Shown: in pieces, positions 11,593 to 21,131 of the stretch | Layout: every line of letters starts with the position of its first letter | How positions within the stretch are numbered: the stretch's first letter is position 1 | Assembly: GCF_033568475.1 (NCBI RefSeq) | Contig: NC_133123.1 | Span: 20,880,622-20,944,621, forward strand | Source of the DNA: Henckelia pumila | Taxonomy: Eukaryota > Streptophyta > Magnoliopsida > Lamiales > Gesneriaceae | Reading direction: 5' to 3' | Length of the DNA stretch: 64,000 nt | The notes under the pieces: generated by a model | What the model was told of the DNA's origin: nothing | The model's database searches: none | Seen by the model: only the letters and a program-made list of their open reading frames with translations | Translations under genes and position numbers: made by a program

Positions 11593-12484
11593 CAAGCCAA
11601 CTAACAGATTGAACAAATATATGTAATGACTGAACATGTATGTAAATAACACAGATATGTTTATGGATGTTCGAAGACTTAACTAATTCTACGTCACCCC
11701 TTCTTTCAAGAAGAAAAGATCCACTAGAAGACTTTGGTTATTACAACGTCTTGTAATACACCCACTCCAATCGTAGGACTTATCCTTTCCTAGATCGAAA
11801 CTCCTAGTATACAACCAAGTTAAGACATCACGTCCTAACAACAAAATATAATAATGAATGAATCCTCATATTCATATAGTAGATCAACTCCTTATGAACA
11901 ATAGGCAGTTGAGAATTGATTATTTTTCCTTGATTATCCTTGGATCTGATATGTCACTGTATGTGGGAAATATAAGCATATATGATAATTATTTTAAATA
12001 ATGCTCGAAGAGTATAACAGCTTGTATTTTGTGTATATCTTGCTGTGTTGAATAATCCTTCTTCTGCTCTCTTTCTCTCTCTCTTGTATCTTCATTCATT
12101 TATATAAGCATGTGTCTTTGCAACGTTCGACTTTAAAATTAATGCATGTCTCCATTATCTCTAGATCTTCAGTAAGTCATTATGAGATCTTTTAATGAAG
12201 TTGCACATCTTTTAATGGAAATGTCTAAAGTTTGCAACGGCTTCTTATATTTGAAATAACTTTGTAAATGTTCGAGCAGTCGGGTATATACTCCAGTTTT
12301 CTGATCAATTTATTTCATGAGAAGTCTTGATTTTGGACTGGTTATATGATCTAACTTTTTCAAGTGGTCTTGAACTTCATAAATATAATATTTGACTGGA
12401 CTGCTTAATCTTGGACTGCTTGATTTTTGATTGGACTGCTTGAATATTTTTGTGTTTTGTCAAACACCAAAACTTATCCTAACA
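11593..12484 (-). repeat. Sirevirus-like copia LTR, left end lost
   Basis: Non-coding. The block 'gttcgaagacttaactaattctacgtcacccc...gatccactag' parallels the Sirevirus LTRs at 13055 and 21294 and the solo LTR at 27259. It ends in ...cttatcctaaca at 12484, a typical LTR edge of this group. The expected TGTTAG start is missing; the Athila LTR edge lies at 11592 instead. Orientation is inferred from the likeness to the minus-strand Sirevirus. No partner LTR and no TSD are visible. Confidence 0.6.
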
Positions 12485-12890
12485 TATTGTTATGAGTGTG
12501 TAAGGTACATTAATTGATGAGGAGAACAAAAAATCAATCATTGAAATTGATTCATCGATATTGTTGGACGAGGTAGGTAATAAAGTTTACAAGGAAAAAA
12601 TATGAGGTAAGTGTATTGTCGATAAGATTTATTGTCACTAATTTCTCGTTATTTGATGTAGGTGACAAGCAATATTTTAGGACAAATCATTTTCAAGAAA
12701 GAGAGGATGATACGATCATGGATTTGCGAGATCAAGTTTCTAAGAAGGCATGGATCCCTTGGAGTTTTCGGAAGGACCGATAACAAGGGGCCAAAGCAAG
12801 AAGTCTAAAGAAACACTTCAAGAAATCATGATGAACTATGAAGAAGCATCCACAATCATCTCATCAAAGCTCGAAGGATTTTAAAATCAA
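12485..12890 (+). pseudogene. Old gypsy polyprotein C-terminus
   Basis: On the plus strand, around 12675-12720, the translation FRTNHFQEREDDT can be read. After a frame change, around 12755-12800, comes PLEF.EGPITRGQSKKSKE. Blocks of this kind (RTN.FQEGEDD ... GPITRARAKK) close many plant Ty3/gypsy polyproteins. It is degraded and has no long open frame. Sequence on the far side of the Sirevirus insertion (22403 onward) continues it towards an LTR. Function is lost. Confidence 0.6.
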
Positions 12891-14163
12891 TGTTAAAACC
12901 TAATGGGGGGGGGATTTAGGTTCTATTGGCAACTTTAGCAATTTAAAGCGATTATGCAAGTACGCAAGCGGAAGACTTAAGCAATCAAATAATAAGTGCG
13001 GTAAATAAATGCGTAATGTAAATAAAGAAGTAAAAGGGATAAGAGATGTTTATGGAAGTTCGACGATAAATCGTCTACGTCTCCCCTTCTTGGTTAAGTC
13101 GATTAACCAAGGATCCACTAGCACTTCGAACGTCTTGGCCTTGATGGCTCCAAGGATAGCCTTACAACTTGACACGATCACCGTGCCGATACAACTCAAC
13201 ACTCTTGGCCTTAAGGGCTCCAAGGATAGCCTCAACACTTGTAAAATACACTTGGCTTCACACACAAGTGTTTACAAAACCGAGCAACCAACTCACAAAC
13301 AAACAACCCTCGATTTTACAACCCCGTATACAACTCGATATGTGAATATATTTTGAACACTCAAAAGGGGCTAAAAATTGCTCAACAAATGGCTTGAATA
13401 ATTTTTGAGAGGATTGAGAGACTTGAAGATGTTGGGATATGTTGAATGGCCTCGGAATGCCTCCTTTTATAGCTGAAAATTCGGAATCGATCGGAACTTC
13501 CGATCCCTGCATCGGAGCTTCCAAAATTTGAATTCTGAGACACGGGGGTGTACTGGATCGGAACGTTCAATCCACTTTGGAGCTTTCTATCGGCGCAATA
13601 AATGTGTTGTCGAGCAAAATTCTTCCGGACAAGATTATCAGGCGGCCGTTCAAGATCGGAACGTCCGATCATGTTCGGTGCTTCCGATCTGCTTCACTTC
13701 GTTGCCTCCGATCTGCTTCCGAACAATATAATATTCTTAGAAAATGATCGGACCTTCCGATCATAGATCGGAGCTTCCGAACTTGTTCTTAGTAGCTTCC
13801 GTTCTTCATTCCAAACAATATAAAACTCCCTGAAATAGATCGGAGCTTCCGAACCCTGATCGGAGCTTCCGATCCACCCTTAGCTTCCGAAGACGCTTCT
13901 GATCATGATCAGGGGTTCCGATCTCCAATCGGAGCTTCCGATCCCGTAGCAGTATACTTCTTCGAATTTTGTTTCTAATCTTGAGTATGAATTTAGTCTT
14001 AATTCATCTTGAAAATTTTAACTCTGTAATAAGCTCAATGTAAAGATTAATAACATTTTAACCTAGTTTTGTTAATCATCAAAACATAGAGAAATAAGAC
14101 TTGTTAATGCATTAAAAACATTAATCTCATAATTCGAGATTTATATGCGTTTAAGGCGTAACA
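12891..14163 (-). repeat. 3' LTR of the Sirevirus element
   Basis: A 1,273-bp LTR; plus-strand edges are TGTTAAAACC and GGCGTAACA. It differs from its partner at 21132 by scattered substitutions and a longer G run near 12905. It contains about ten copies of the GATCGGA..TCCGATC palindrome (13488-13945) and a TATA box at 13463-13472 (own strand). Confidence 0.92.
13488..13945. repeat. Palindrome array in the 3' LTR
   Basis: Degenerate copies of GATCGGAGCTTCCGATC (perfectly or nearly self-complementary) recur at irregular 20-60 bp spacing, for example near 13495, 13652, 13746, 13770, 13857 and 13929. The same array sits in the other LTR (21727-22186) and, in variant form, in the internal spacer at 15770-16060. 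Confidence 0.85.
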
Positions 14164-14451
14164 ACCTCCCCCTTTTTGATGATCACAAAACTTGGTTAAA
14201 ATTAGGAGATAAAATATACGATAATCATAAACAATTTTTTTTTATAAGTAACAGAGTTAACGGATAAACAAATTTTATCAGATAAACAAATTTTATCCCA
14301 ATTAATATTTTAACCATTAATTCTCCCCCTTTGTGATAAGCAAAAAGTAATGAAACATAGAATTAAAAAATACGCAACAATTTCATTACAATAATAAATT
14401 TTTTTTAATACAAAGCAAGAGAAAAATTACAAATAAAAATAAATTAAAAAT
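14164..14451 (-). promoter_or_regulatory. Polypurine tracts next to the 3' LTR
   Basis: Own strand reads AAAAAGGGGGAGG directly beside the LTR (14177-14165), the usual plus-strand primer site of reverse transcription. A second tract AAAGGGGGAG lies at 14332-14323 and is followed by a similar short flank (gataagcaaaaag against gatgatcacaaaac), so the tract and its flank look duplicated. The rest is AT-rich and non-coding. Confidence 0.75.
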
Positions 14452-15672
14452 CTAAGAGTCATCATCATGCTGCGGAGGAGGATAGCAAGCGGCGAAGTCA
14501 TCAAATCGAGTCTCCAGAGAGGCAACTCTAGCAGTCAACTCGGTAAAATGAGTGTGCATACTCGTCTCAATGCGATGAAGAGTCTCGAAGAGTCGGTCGC
14601 TAGGAAATTGGTTTATTGGTGTAGGAGGAACCTCAGGAGCCTGGAAAGGAAGATCACCAATGGTAGATGCAAAGGCCTCAAAACTGGAAGAGGATGGAAT
14701 ATCAGTGTTGGGCGGACCAGTCGGAAAACCTTTGGTTTGGATAGAGTGAGGAAGAGAGGAAAAGTCTCGATGAAAATCAGAAATAGGAGAAAATCTAGAA
14801 AAAGCTCGACTAGGATCATCAACCCATCGAGAATACACAGGATTCCAAGATAAATCCATCCTGATAATAGACTGATGGTTGATGATATGACTCGACTGGA
14901 TTTCAAGAGAAGGGATCCCCTCAAAATCAATATCAAAACGACTCAAAATCCGGTTAATAAACCGGGCAAAAGGAAAGGAAACCTTTTTAGCCGTCGTTGC
15001 CGTGTGATGCATAGTCTGCATAACAAGGCGAGGAAGGTTAAAAGGTCGAGAGGAGATGATATGAAAAAGGATATACAAATCCAGATATTTGCAAGTGGAG
15101 AGGTCTCCACTGCGGGGAACTATGGATGTGGTAATGAGTTTTTGAATGATTTGGAAATCAGGACAAAGACTCTTGAGATGGATTCGATCGTCAGCACCAG
15201 TGGCTTGTCGAATGAGAATAGTACTAAGAAAGAGATTACGATCAAAATTTGAATCATTTTGTGGCCAAGTTTGGAAAAAGTATTCACCGGGTCCATTCCT
15301 GGGAAGATCAAACCAGGAGGACAGATCAGCAGAAGAAAAGATGATATGCCTTCCTTGAACGATCGTGGAAATGGTGATATCACCATGCCCTAATTCGAGT
15401 TCAAGGTTTGCATAGAACTCGTGAATCAGTGGAGGAAAGATTCGGTCGGGGACAGATGGCTGAAAAAAGGATTCCCAATGTTGAGCATTGATTAAGTTCA
15501 ACAGTAGGAGATGGGATTGGGCCAAGTAGGTAGTATCTAAGATACGACCTGGATGAATATGACGATGCAAATAATCATCAGGAATGGACCTAGAAACAGC
15601 TGGTTGGGTAGGATCACGGATAATAATAGGGCGACTAGAACTCGCTTGATCACGACGGCGTTTGACAGGCAT
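14452..15672 (-). CDS. Sirevirus third ORF, 406 aa, intact
   Basis: A complete frame from ATG (15672) to stop (14452) on the element's coding strand, between RNase H and the 3' LTR. The N-terminus is basic (MPVKRRRDQ, nuclear-signal-like). The middle holds a conserved-looking block (about residues 55-230) with FPPLIHEFYANLEL and DLSSWFDLPRNGPGEYFF. This resembles the 'putative plant transposon protein' domain seen in many plant retroelement ORFs. The C-terminus (about 360-395) is a short heptad-like segment ending in Pro- and Asp-rich residues. I see no signal peptide and no clear membrane span, so an envelope role is not supported. It is open although pol of the same copy is broken. Its function is unknown. 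Confidence 0.75.
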   Translation of the reverse strand: MPVKRRRDQASSSRPIIIRDPTQPAVSRSIPDDYLHRHIHPGRILDTTYLAQSHLLLLNLINAQHWESFFQPSVPDRIFPPLIHEFYANLELELGHGDITISTIVQGRHIIFSSADLSSWFDLPRNGPGEYFFQTWPQNDSNFDRNLFLSTILIRQATGADDRIHLKSLCPDFQIIQKLITTSIVPRSGDLSTCKYLDLYILFHIISSRPFNLPRLVMQTMHHTATTAKKVSFPFARFINRILSRFDIDFEGIPSLEIQSSHIINHQSIIRMDLSWNPVYSRWVDDPSRAFSRFSPISDFHRDFSSLPHSIQTKGFPTGPPNTDIPSSSSFEAFASTIGDLPFQAPEVPPTPINQFPSDRLFETLHRIETSMHTHFTELTARVASLETRFDDFAACYPPPQHDDDS

Positions 15673-16252
15673 TTTTATAGGTTAGAATCGGATAAAATAG
15701 AGAAAAGAGAAGAAATTTAGGTGCAAGAAATCGAACTGAGCGATCTGATATTTATAGGGGTTGGAACGATCGGAAGCTCCGATCCGGATCGGTCGTTCCG
15801 ATCGTGCGGTCCACTGAGGTAAGGCCACGTGTCGATCGGAAGCTCCGAACAGGCTTCGGATGTTCCGATCCTGAGGCGGTAATTAAAGATAAGGCGGTGA
15901 AAAGTAATTTGAAAAGACGGATCAGATGGGGATCGGACTTTTCGATCGTGATCGGTGGTTCCGATCCTCATCTTGGAGGGAAAATTTACCGCGCAAGTTG
16001 AAAAGTGGCGGGATACAGATCGGAAGTTCCGATCTGGATCGGTGGTTCCGATCTGCCTTAGGAAGAAAGCATGATTTCGACTCTTTAAAATTTATTTTAT
16101 TTAACATTTAAGCAAATAATTCACATAAAAATGTGAGCTTCTTAATTTTGAATAAATACAATTGATTTGTATTATCCAAAATTAATTTGCTCGAATTTAA
16201 TATTAAGCTCCCCCTTAATATGACATTAAATTTAATTTATGCCTACAAGTGA
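15673..16252 (-). repeat. Palindrome-rich spacer and inner polypurine tract
   Basis: There is no gene between pol and the third ORF. Eight or so GATCGGAxxxTCCGATC-type palindromes cluster at 15770-15875, 15932-15967 and 16018-16052, in paired arrangement (two palindromes about 5-10 bp apart). At 16206-16214 the own strand reads AAGGGGGAG, a third polypurine tract, just after the pol stop at 16253-16255. Confidence 0.75.
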
Positions 16253-17843
16253 TTACAACTCAATCATGCCAAGTTCACCACGCACACGAATAAAAGTATT
16301 TTCATCTAGTGGTTTTGTAAAAATATCGGCAATTTAATTTGACGTGTCAACATATTGAAGTTCAACTTCATTTCGTTCGATGTGGTTACGAATAAAATGA
16401 TGACGAATGTCAATATGTTTGGTGCGCGAATGTTAAATCGGATTCTTTGTAAGACATATGGCGCTAGTGTTGTCACAGAAAATAGGGATTTTTGAAAAAG
16501 AGACGTCATAGTCGAGCAATTGATGCTTCATCCAAAGAATTTGCGCACAACAACTACCAGCAGCCATATATTCGGCTTCGGTCGTTGACAACGAAACACA
16601 ATTTTGTTTTTTTGAAAACCAAGAAACTAAACAGTTTCCTAAAAAGAAACAAGTTCCACTAGTGCTTTTACGGTCCACCTTATATCCACCAAAGTCGGCA
16701 TCACAATATGCTTTTAAATCAAAGAAAGAATTTTTCGAATACCACAAGCCGAGATTTGGAGTATTTGAAAGATATTTGAAAGTGCGTTTTAAGGCGAACA
16801 AATGTGATTCCTTTGGACATGATTGAAATCGTGCACACAGGCAAACACTAAACATAATGTCCGATCTACTAGCAGTAGCATATAATAAGGAGCCAATCAT
16901 ACTACGAAAGGAGGATTGATCTACAGTTTTACCATTTTCATCCTTGTCGAGTCTGATTGCTGTGCTCATCGGTGTAGATGATGATTTTGTGTTCTCCATT
17001 CCAAACTTCTTTAGAATCTCCTTGATGTATTTTCTTTGGTTCACAAAGAACCCATCCTTGCACTGTTTGATTTGTAATCCAAGAAAATAGTTAAGTTCCC
17101 CCATCATACTCATCTCGAAGTGTTCCTGCATCAACTTAGAGAATTCTTGACAAAGAGTTTCATTAGTAGAACCAAAAATTATGTCATCAACATAAATTTG
17201 CACAATTAATAAATCATCTTTGTCATGTTTGGTAAACAAAGTAATATCAATCTTTCCTCTTGAAAAATCATTTGAAGCATTGTATGGTTTGAAACAAGCT
17301 CCTCGAGCTTGGTATGAAAAACTATCAACTTTCCTTATCAATCTTTCCTCTTGAAAAATCATTTGAAATAAGGAAAGTTGATAGTTTTTCATACCAAGCT
17401 CGAGGAGCTTGTTTCAAACCATACAATGCTTTGTTTAGTCTAAACACATGATCAGGCAAAGAAAGATCAACAAAGCCATCAGGTTGCTCAATATAAAACT
17501 CTTCTTTCAATTCACCATTAAGAAAGGCACTTTTGACATCCATTTGAAATAACTTAAAATTTCTAGAGCAAGCAAAAGCAAGTAGCATGCGAATAGATTC
17601 TAGTCTAGCAACAGGCGCATAAGTTTCATCATAATCTATGCCTTCTTCTTGACTATATCCTTTAGCAACAAGCCTAGCTTTATTTCTAGTGATAGTGCCA
17701 TGCTCGTCAAGTTTATTCCTAAACACCCATTTAGTACCAATGATAGATCTATCATGCGGCCTAGGAACAAGAATCCAAACATCATTGCGTTTAAACTCAT
17801 TCAACTCATCTTGCATCGCAATTATCCATGCATCATCTAACAA
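16253..17843 (-). pseudogene. Copia RT and RNase H with fold-back insertion
   Basis: RT blocks in own order: [43 protein letters not shown], then [13 protein letters not shown], and YVDDIIFGS with the catalytic pair. RNase H has CDADFGG, DRKSTSGTCFFLG, STTEAEYMA and CDNTSAI. The RT frame breaks at 17339-17430 through a 92-bp inverted and direct duplication (63-bp arms, 29-bp loop). Stops at 16433-16435 and 16334-16336 replace codons where relatives have Gln. The C-terminus ends at 16253. Copies RNA to DNA and degrades the RNA template when intact. Confidence 0.9.
17276..17430. repeat. 63-bp perfect inverted repeat inside RT
   Basis: Arm 17276-17338 is the exact reverse complement of 17368-17430. 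The 29-bp loop (17339-17367) is an exact direct copy of 17248-17276. One arm is the native RT sequence coding for [20 protein letters not shown]; the other is a fold-back copy. Confidence 0.95.
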
Positions 17844-17864
17844 AGCATCATCTATGCATTTAGG

Positions 17865-19369
17865 TTAAACATGCGAAACAAAGGCAAGATGATTACAAAT
17901 ATTATTAAGAGAAGAACGAGTGGCTACTCCCTTCGAAGGACTTCCGATGATAAGATCCATTGGGTGATCTTTGTGAAGCGTCCAATCCTTCGGAAGTGGT
18001 GTTTCCTCAACGGAAACATCTATATCATTTAGGCTTGAGGAAGCCAACTCTTCTTTGAGTAATTCTACATCATCAATGTTAGTGCGAACAATAGTAGACA
18101 TAGATTCATCAAAAATAATATGCATAGATTCTTCAACAAGTAAAGTGTGTTTATTAAAAACTCTAAAGGCCTTACTTGAGGTAGAATATCCGAGAAAGAT
18201 ACCTTTGTCGGATTTGGCATCAAATTTGCCAAGGTTGTCCTTACCATTGTTATGTATGTAGCATTTGGAACCGAAAGCTCGAAAGTAAGAAATGTTAGGA
18301 TTTCTCCCTCTCCATAATTCATATGGAGTTTTCTTGAGAATTGGCCTTATTGATACGCGATTGATAATGTAACAGGCAGTGTTCATTGCTTCAGCCCAAA
18401 AATATTTTGGTAGAGAATGCTCACATATCATGGTCCTCGCAATCTCCACAAGTGTCCTATTTTTCCTCTCAACGACCCCGTTTTGTTGAGGAGTCCTAGG
18501 ACAAAAAAAATTATGACCGATGCCTTTCTCTTCACAAAAGTTTGAAAAACTCTCATTTTGAAATTCAGTTCCGTGGTCACTACGGATCTGCTTTATTGAA
18601 AGATTTTTCTCATTCTCAACACGTTTCACAAAAGTTTTAAAATAATCAAAGGCATCATTTTTGTGGGCTAAAAACAATGTCCACGTGAATCGTGAGAAAT
18701 CATCCACAATAACAAATGCATAAAGCTTCCCTCCTAGGCTAGCGTTCCTCGAGGTACCACATAGATCTAGGTAAAGAAGTTCAAGGGGCATAGAAGTTGA
18801 TATAAAATTTTTGCTTTTAAAAGATTCCCTTGTATGTTTGCCAAGTTGACATGCATCACAAATATAATCTAATTTTAAATTGAATTTTGGCATATGAACA
18901 ACTAAATCAAGTTTAAAAAGTTTTTCTATGGTACTAGGACCAACATGACCTAGTCGTCTATGCCAAATAATGTTGTCATCAACATTCAAGGATACAAGGC
19001 TTTTAATATTTGATAAAGATAAATTTTTTAAAGAAACCTTGTAAACATTTTCACTTCTATATCCTTTGAAATTTATGGATTTGTCAGTCGTGAGTGATAT
19101 AGTGCAGTGTTGGGGAGTGAATTTGACTTCATAACCTCTATCGCACAATTGACTTATGCTTAGTAGATTATGCTTAAGCCCTTTCACTAGGAGTACATCA
19201 TCAATCAAGCAAGATTCAGATATACCTATTGAGCCGATTCTTTCAATGATTCCTTTGTTGTTGTCTCCAAAGGTTACAGTTCCCTTCTCCTTTGATTTGA
19301 CTGATTGAAGTAGCTCCTTGTTCCCCATCATATGTCTAGAACATCCACTGTCTAGATACCATATGCTAG
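17865..19369 (-). pseudogene. Copia protease end and integrase
   Basis: The own-strand frame opens with the copia protease active site WYLDSGCSRHMMGN (about 19366-19325). GIISESCLIDDVLL-type linker sequence and LLSISQLCDRGYEV follow. The integrase zinc site is H..H (WHRRLGH) with C..C (CDACQLGKH). The core has Asp in YLDLCGTS, Asp in IRSDHGTEF and Glu in QQNGVVERKNRT. The C-terminal part includes FRAFGSKCYIHN and GIFLGYSTSSKAF. A stop at 17865-17867 cuts the frame; RT resumes in the same frame, so only this codon separates the two. Confidence 0.9.
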
Positions 19370-19844
19370 GGATAACAATTTTCCTATTTCCCTACAAGAA
19401 GAGATTTTGGTACCCTTTAGTTCTTTTGGGTCCACAGTGTTAGAAAAGAAAAATACAAAACATATTTCCAAGAGTTCAGTCTCTCATAGCGACATCATCG
19501 CCACTTTCTAAGAGTTCTCTCAGTAGTAGGTAGGGCTATGCCTCTTTAAAAACCTATTTTCTTGGACAGAGCAGCGTTCATCAGGAAGACCAGTCGCATC
19601 AAGGCAATTTAAACCGGTCTATGATGAACTCCCTTAGATCATGATCTCATAATGCCAACTGATGAGTTGTTAAGTACTCTTAGGCCTCCATTTCATATAG
19701 CTCTTTTTATCATATTGATATTTTAAGGATCTACACTTATGTCTAGCATGTCCTATTTTACAACAGTAAGAGAACATGCAGGGGGTGATCTCATTTTTGC
19801 TTTAGCAATTAGACTAGTGAAATCTATAGATTTCTTACCATGCC
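19370..19844 (-). other. Degraded gag-protease junction of the Sirevirus
   Basis: No open frame is seen. The own strand should link the gag coiled coil to the protease. Short stretches fit pol entry (KGYQNLFL, then IPSIWYLDSG), but stops are frequent in all frames. This may be a natural untranslated or frameshifted junction plus decay. Confidence 0.55.
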
Positions 19845-21083
19845 CTATTCCACCCTTATCAAAACTACATTTTGCTTGCTTAGTAAATTATTCAAGTTAT
19901 TACTACTTACATTGAATTTATCAAAAGATTTCTCTAAGTGAGCTATGTCATCCTTTAATCTTAGGTTTTCATGCTCCTTAGTTTCTAATTCATGTTTGAG
20001 CTTTCTATTTTCTTTTCTAAGAGATTTAGCCATATCAAACATGTTTTTATATGCATGTAGTAGTTCGTCATAGGAAGGTACCTCATCATCGTCGTCGGAG
20101 ACGATGTCATCACTTTTAGCCATGAGGCAGATGTTGGCTTCCTTCTCGTCATCGTCGCTATCGCTCCAAGTGGCTAGAAGTGCTTTCTTCTTTCCCTTGT
20201 CAACTTTCTTCTTGAGAGGACACTCATTTGCATAGTGGCCTTGTTGTTGACAGTTGTAGCAAGTAACTTCCTTATCCGGCTTCTTTTGGAATTTGTTTCC
20301 TCGCATGAATCGTTTGAACTTTGTTGCGAAGAGCGCCATATCATCATCATCATCATCTTCTTTGGATTGGCTAGATAGAGCAATCCCTTTTGCCTTGGTA
20401 TCTTCTTTCTTTAATTCCTTCCTTGTTGATAATTCCAGCTCATGGGTTTTTAGAGTCCCATGTAGTTGATCAAGATCGTAGGATGCGGTGTCGCCTTTGT
20501 TTGACTCGATGATGGTCGTCCTCTTGGCATCCCACTCCTTGGGTAAGGCGCGTAGAGCTCTCCTCCACACTTGTTTGGTTGGATATTGTTCCCCGAGTTG
20601 GGCTAGCTCATTGATAATTTGAGTAAGCCTTCGGAACATAGTATCTACATCTTCGTTTGATTCCATCTCGAATGTTTCATATTTGAGTTGGAATAGATCG
20701 ATCTTCGTCTCTTTGACTTGATTAGTCCCTTCATGGCATATCTCCAACTTGTCCCATATCTTTTTAGCTGATGAGCACATTGAGATCCGGTTGTACTCAT
20801 TCATATCTAAGGAACAATGAAGAATATTCATGGCTTTAGCATTTTGAGAAATTAATCGCATGTCCTCCTTGGAAAAGTCGTCCATTCCCTTGGGAATTTT
20901 GACACCCTCAACCTCTTTAGTAGGTATGTAGGGACCTTTCACAGTAACTTTCCAAAGATCATAATCTACGGATTGGATATATAGGGACATTCGGTTTTTC
21001 CAATATCCGTAGTTTATGCCATTGAAAAGAGGAGGACGATTTGTTGATTGCCCTTGAGCATAGTCGCTCGCTAGATTTGTCAT
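19845..21083 (-). CDS. Sirevirus Gag, 412 aa
   Basis: The open frame starts at the ATG (21083), 36 bases from the primer site. The N-terminal capsid region (about residues 15-200) carries PPLFNGINYGYWKNRM, AKKIWDKLEICHEGTNQVKE and FRRLTQIINELAQLGEQYP, typical of copia Gag. A basic/acidic linker follows, then one CCHC knuckle CYNCQQQGHYANEC (about 276-289). Asp-rich runs and a strong coiled coil (about 345-400; KENRKLKHELETKEHENLRL) complete it. The long coiled coil is a Sirevirus trait; in SIRE1-type elements this part can bind cellular partners. Gag packages element RNA. The end may continue by frameshift into the degraded junction. Confidence 0.88.
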   Translation of the reverse strand: MTNLASDYAQGQSTNRPPLFNGINYGYWKNRMSLYIQSVDYDLWKVTVKGPYIPTKEVEGVKIPKGMDDFSKEDMRLISQNAKAMNILHCSLDMNEYNRISMCSSAKKIWDKLEICHEGTNQVKETKIDLFQLKYETFEMESNEDVDTMFRRLTQIINELAQLGEQYPTKQVWRRALRALPKEWDAKRTTIIESNKGDTASYDLDQLHGTLKTHELELSTRKELKKEDTKAKGIALSSQSKEDDDDDDMALFATKFKRFMRGNKFQKKPDKEVTCYNCQQQGHYANECPLKKKVDKGKKKALLATWSDSDDDEKEANICLMAKSDDIVSDDDDEVPSYDELLHAYKNMFDMAKSLRKENRKLKHELETKEHENLRLKDDIAHLEKSFDKFNVSSNNLNNLLSKQNVVLIRVE

Positions 21084-21117
21084 AGAGCCTTTTTGAAAAT
21101 ATTTTGTAAAAAAGGTG

Positions 21118-21129
21118 GCTTTGATACCA
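21118..21129 (-). promoter_or_regulatory. Sirevirus primer-binding site (Met tRNA type)
   Basis: Own strand reads TGGTATCAAAGC two bases after the 5' LTR. It matches the initiator-Met tRNA 3' end complement with one change and would prime minus-strand DNA synthesis. Confidence 0.85.
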
Positions 21130-21131
21130 CT

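Noticed and set aside
13009..13356. 115-aa frame with a near-identical twin at 21248-21595
   Set aside because: The twins are the two LTR copies of the Sirevirus. The frame runs antisense to the element and has no recognised domain; repetition is explained by the LTRs.
13488..13945. CRISPR-like array of short repeats
   Set aside because: Spacing is irregular, repeats are degenerate palindromes shared by both LTRs of a retrotransposon, and the DNA is plant nuclear. No Cas genes.
14452..15672. Envelope protein call for the Sirevirus third ORF
   Set aside because: Position fits, but I see no signal peptide, no convincing membrane span and no coiled-coil fusion region. The domain looks like a plant transposon-associated protein.
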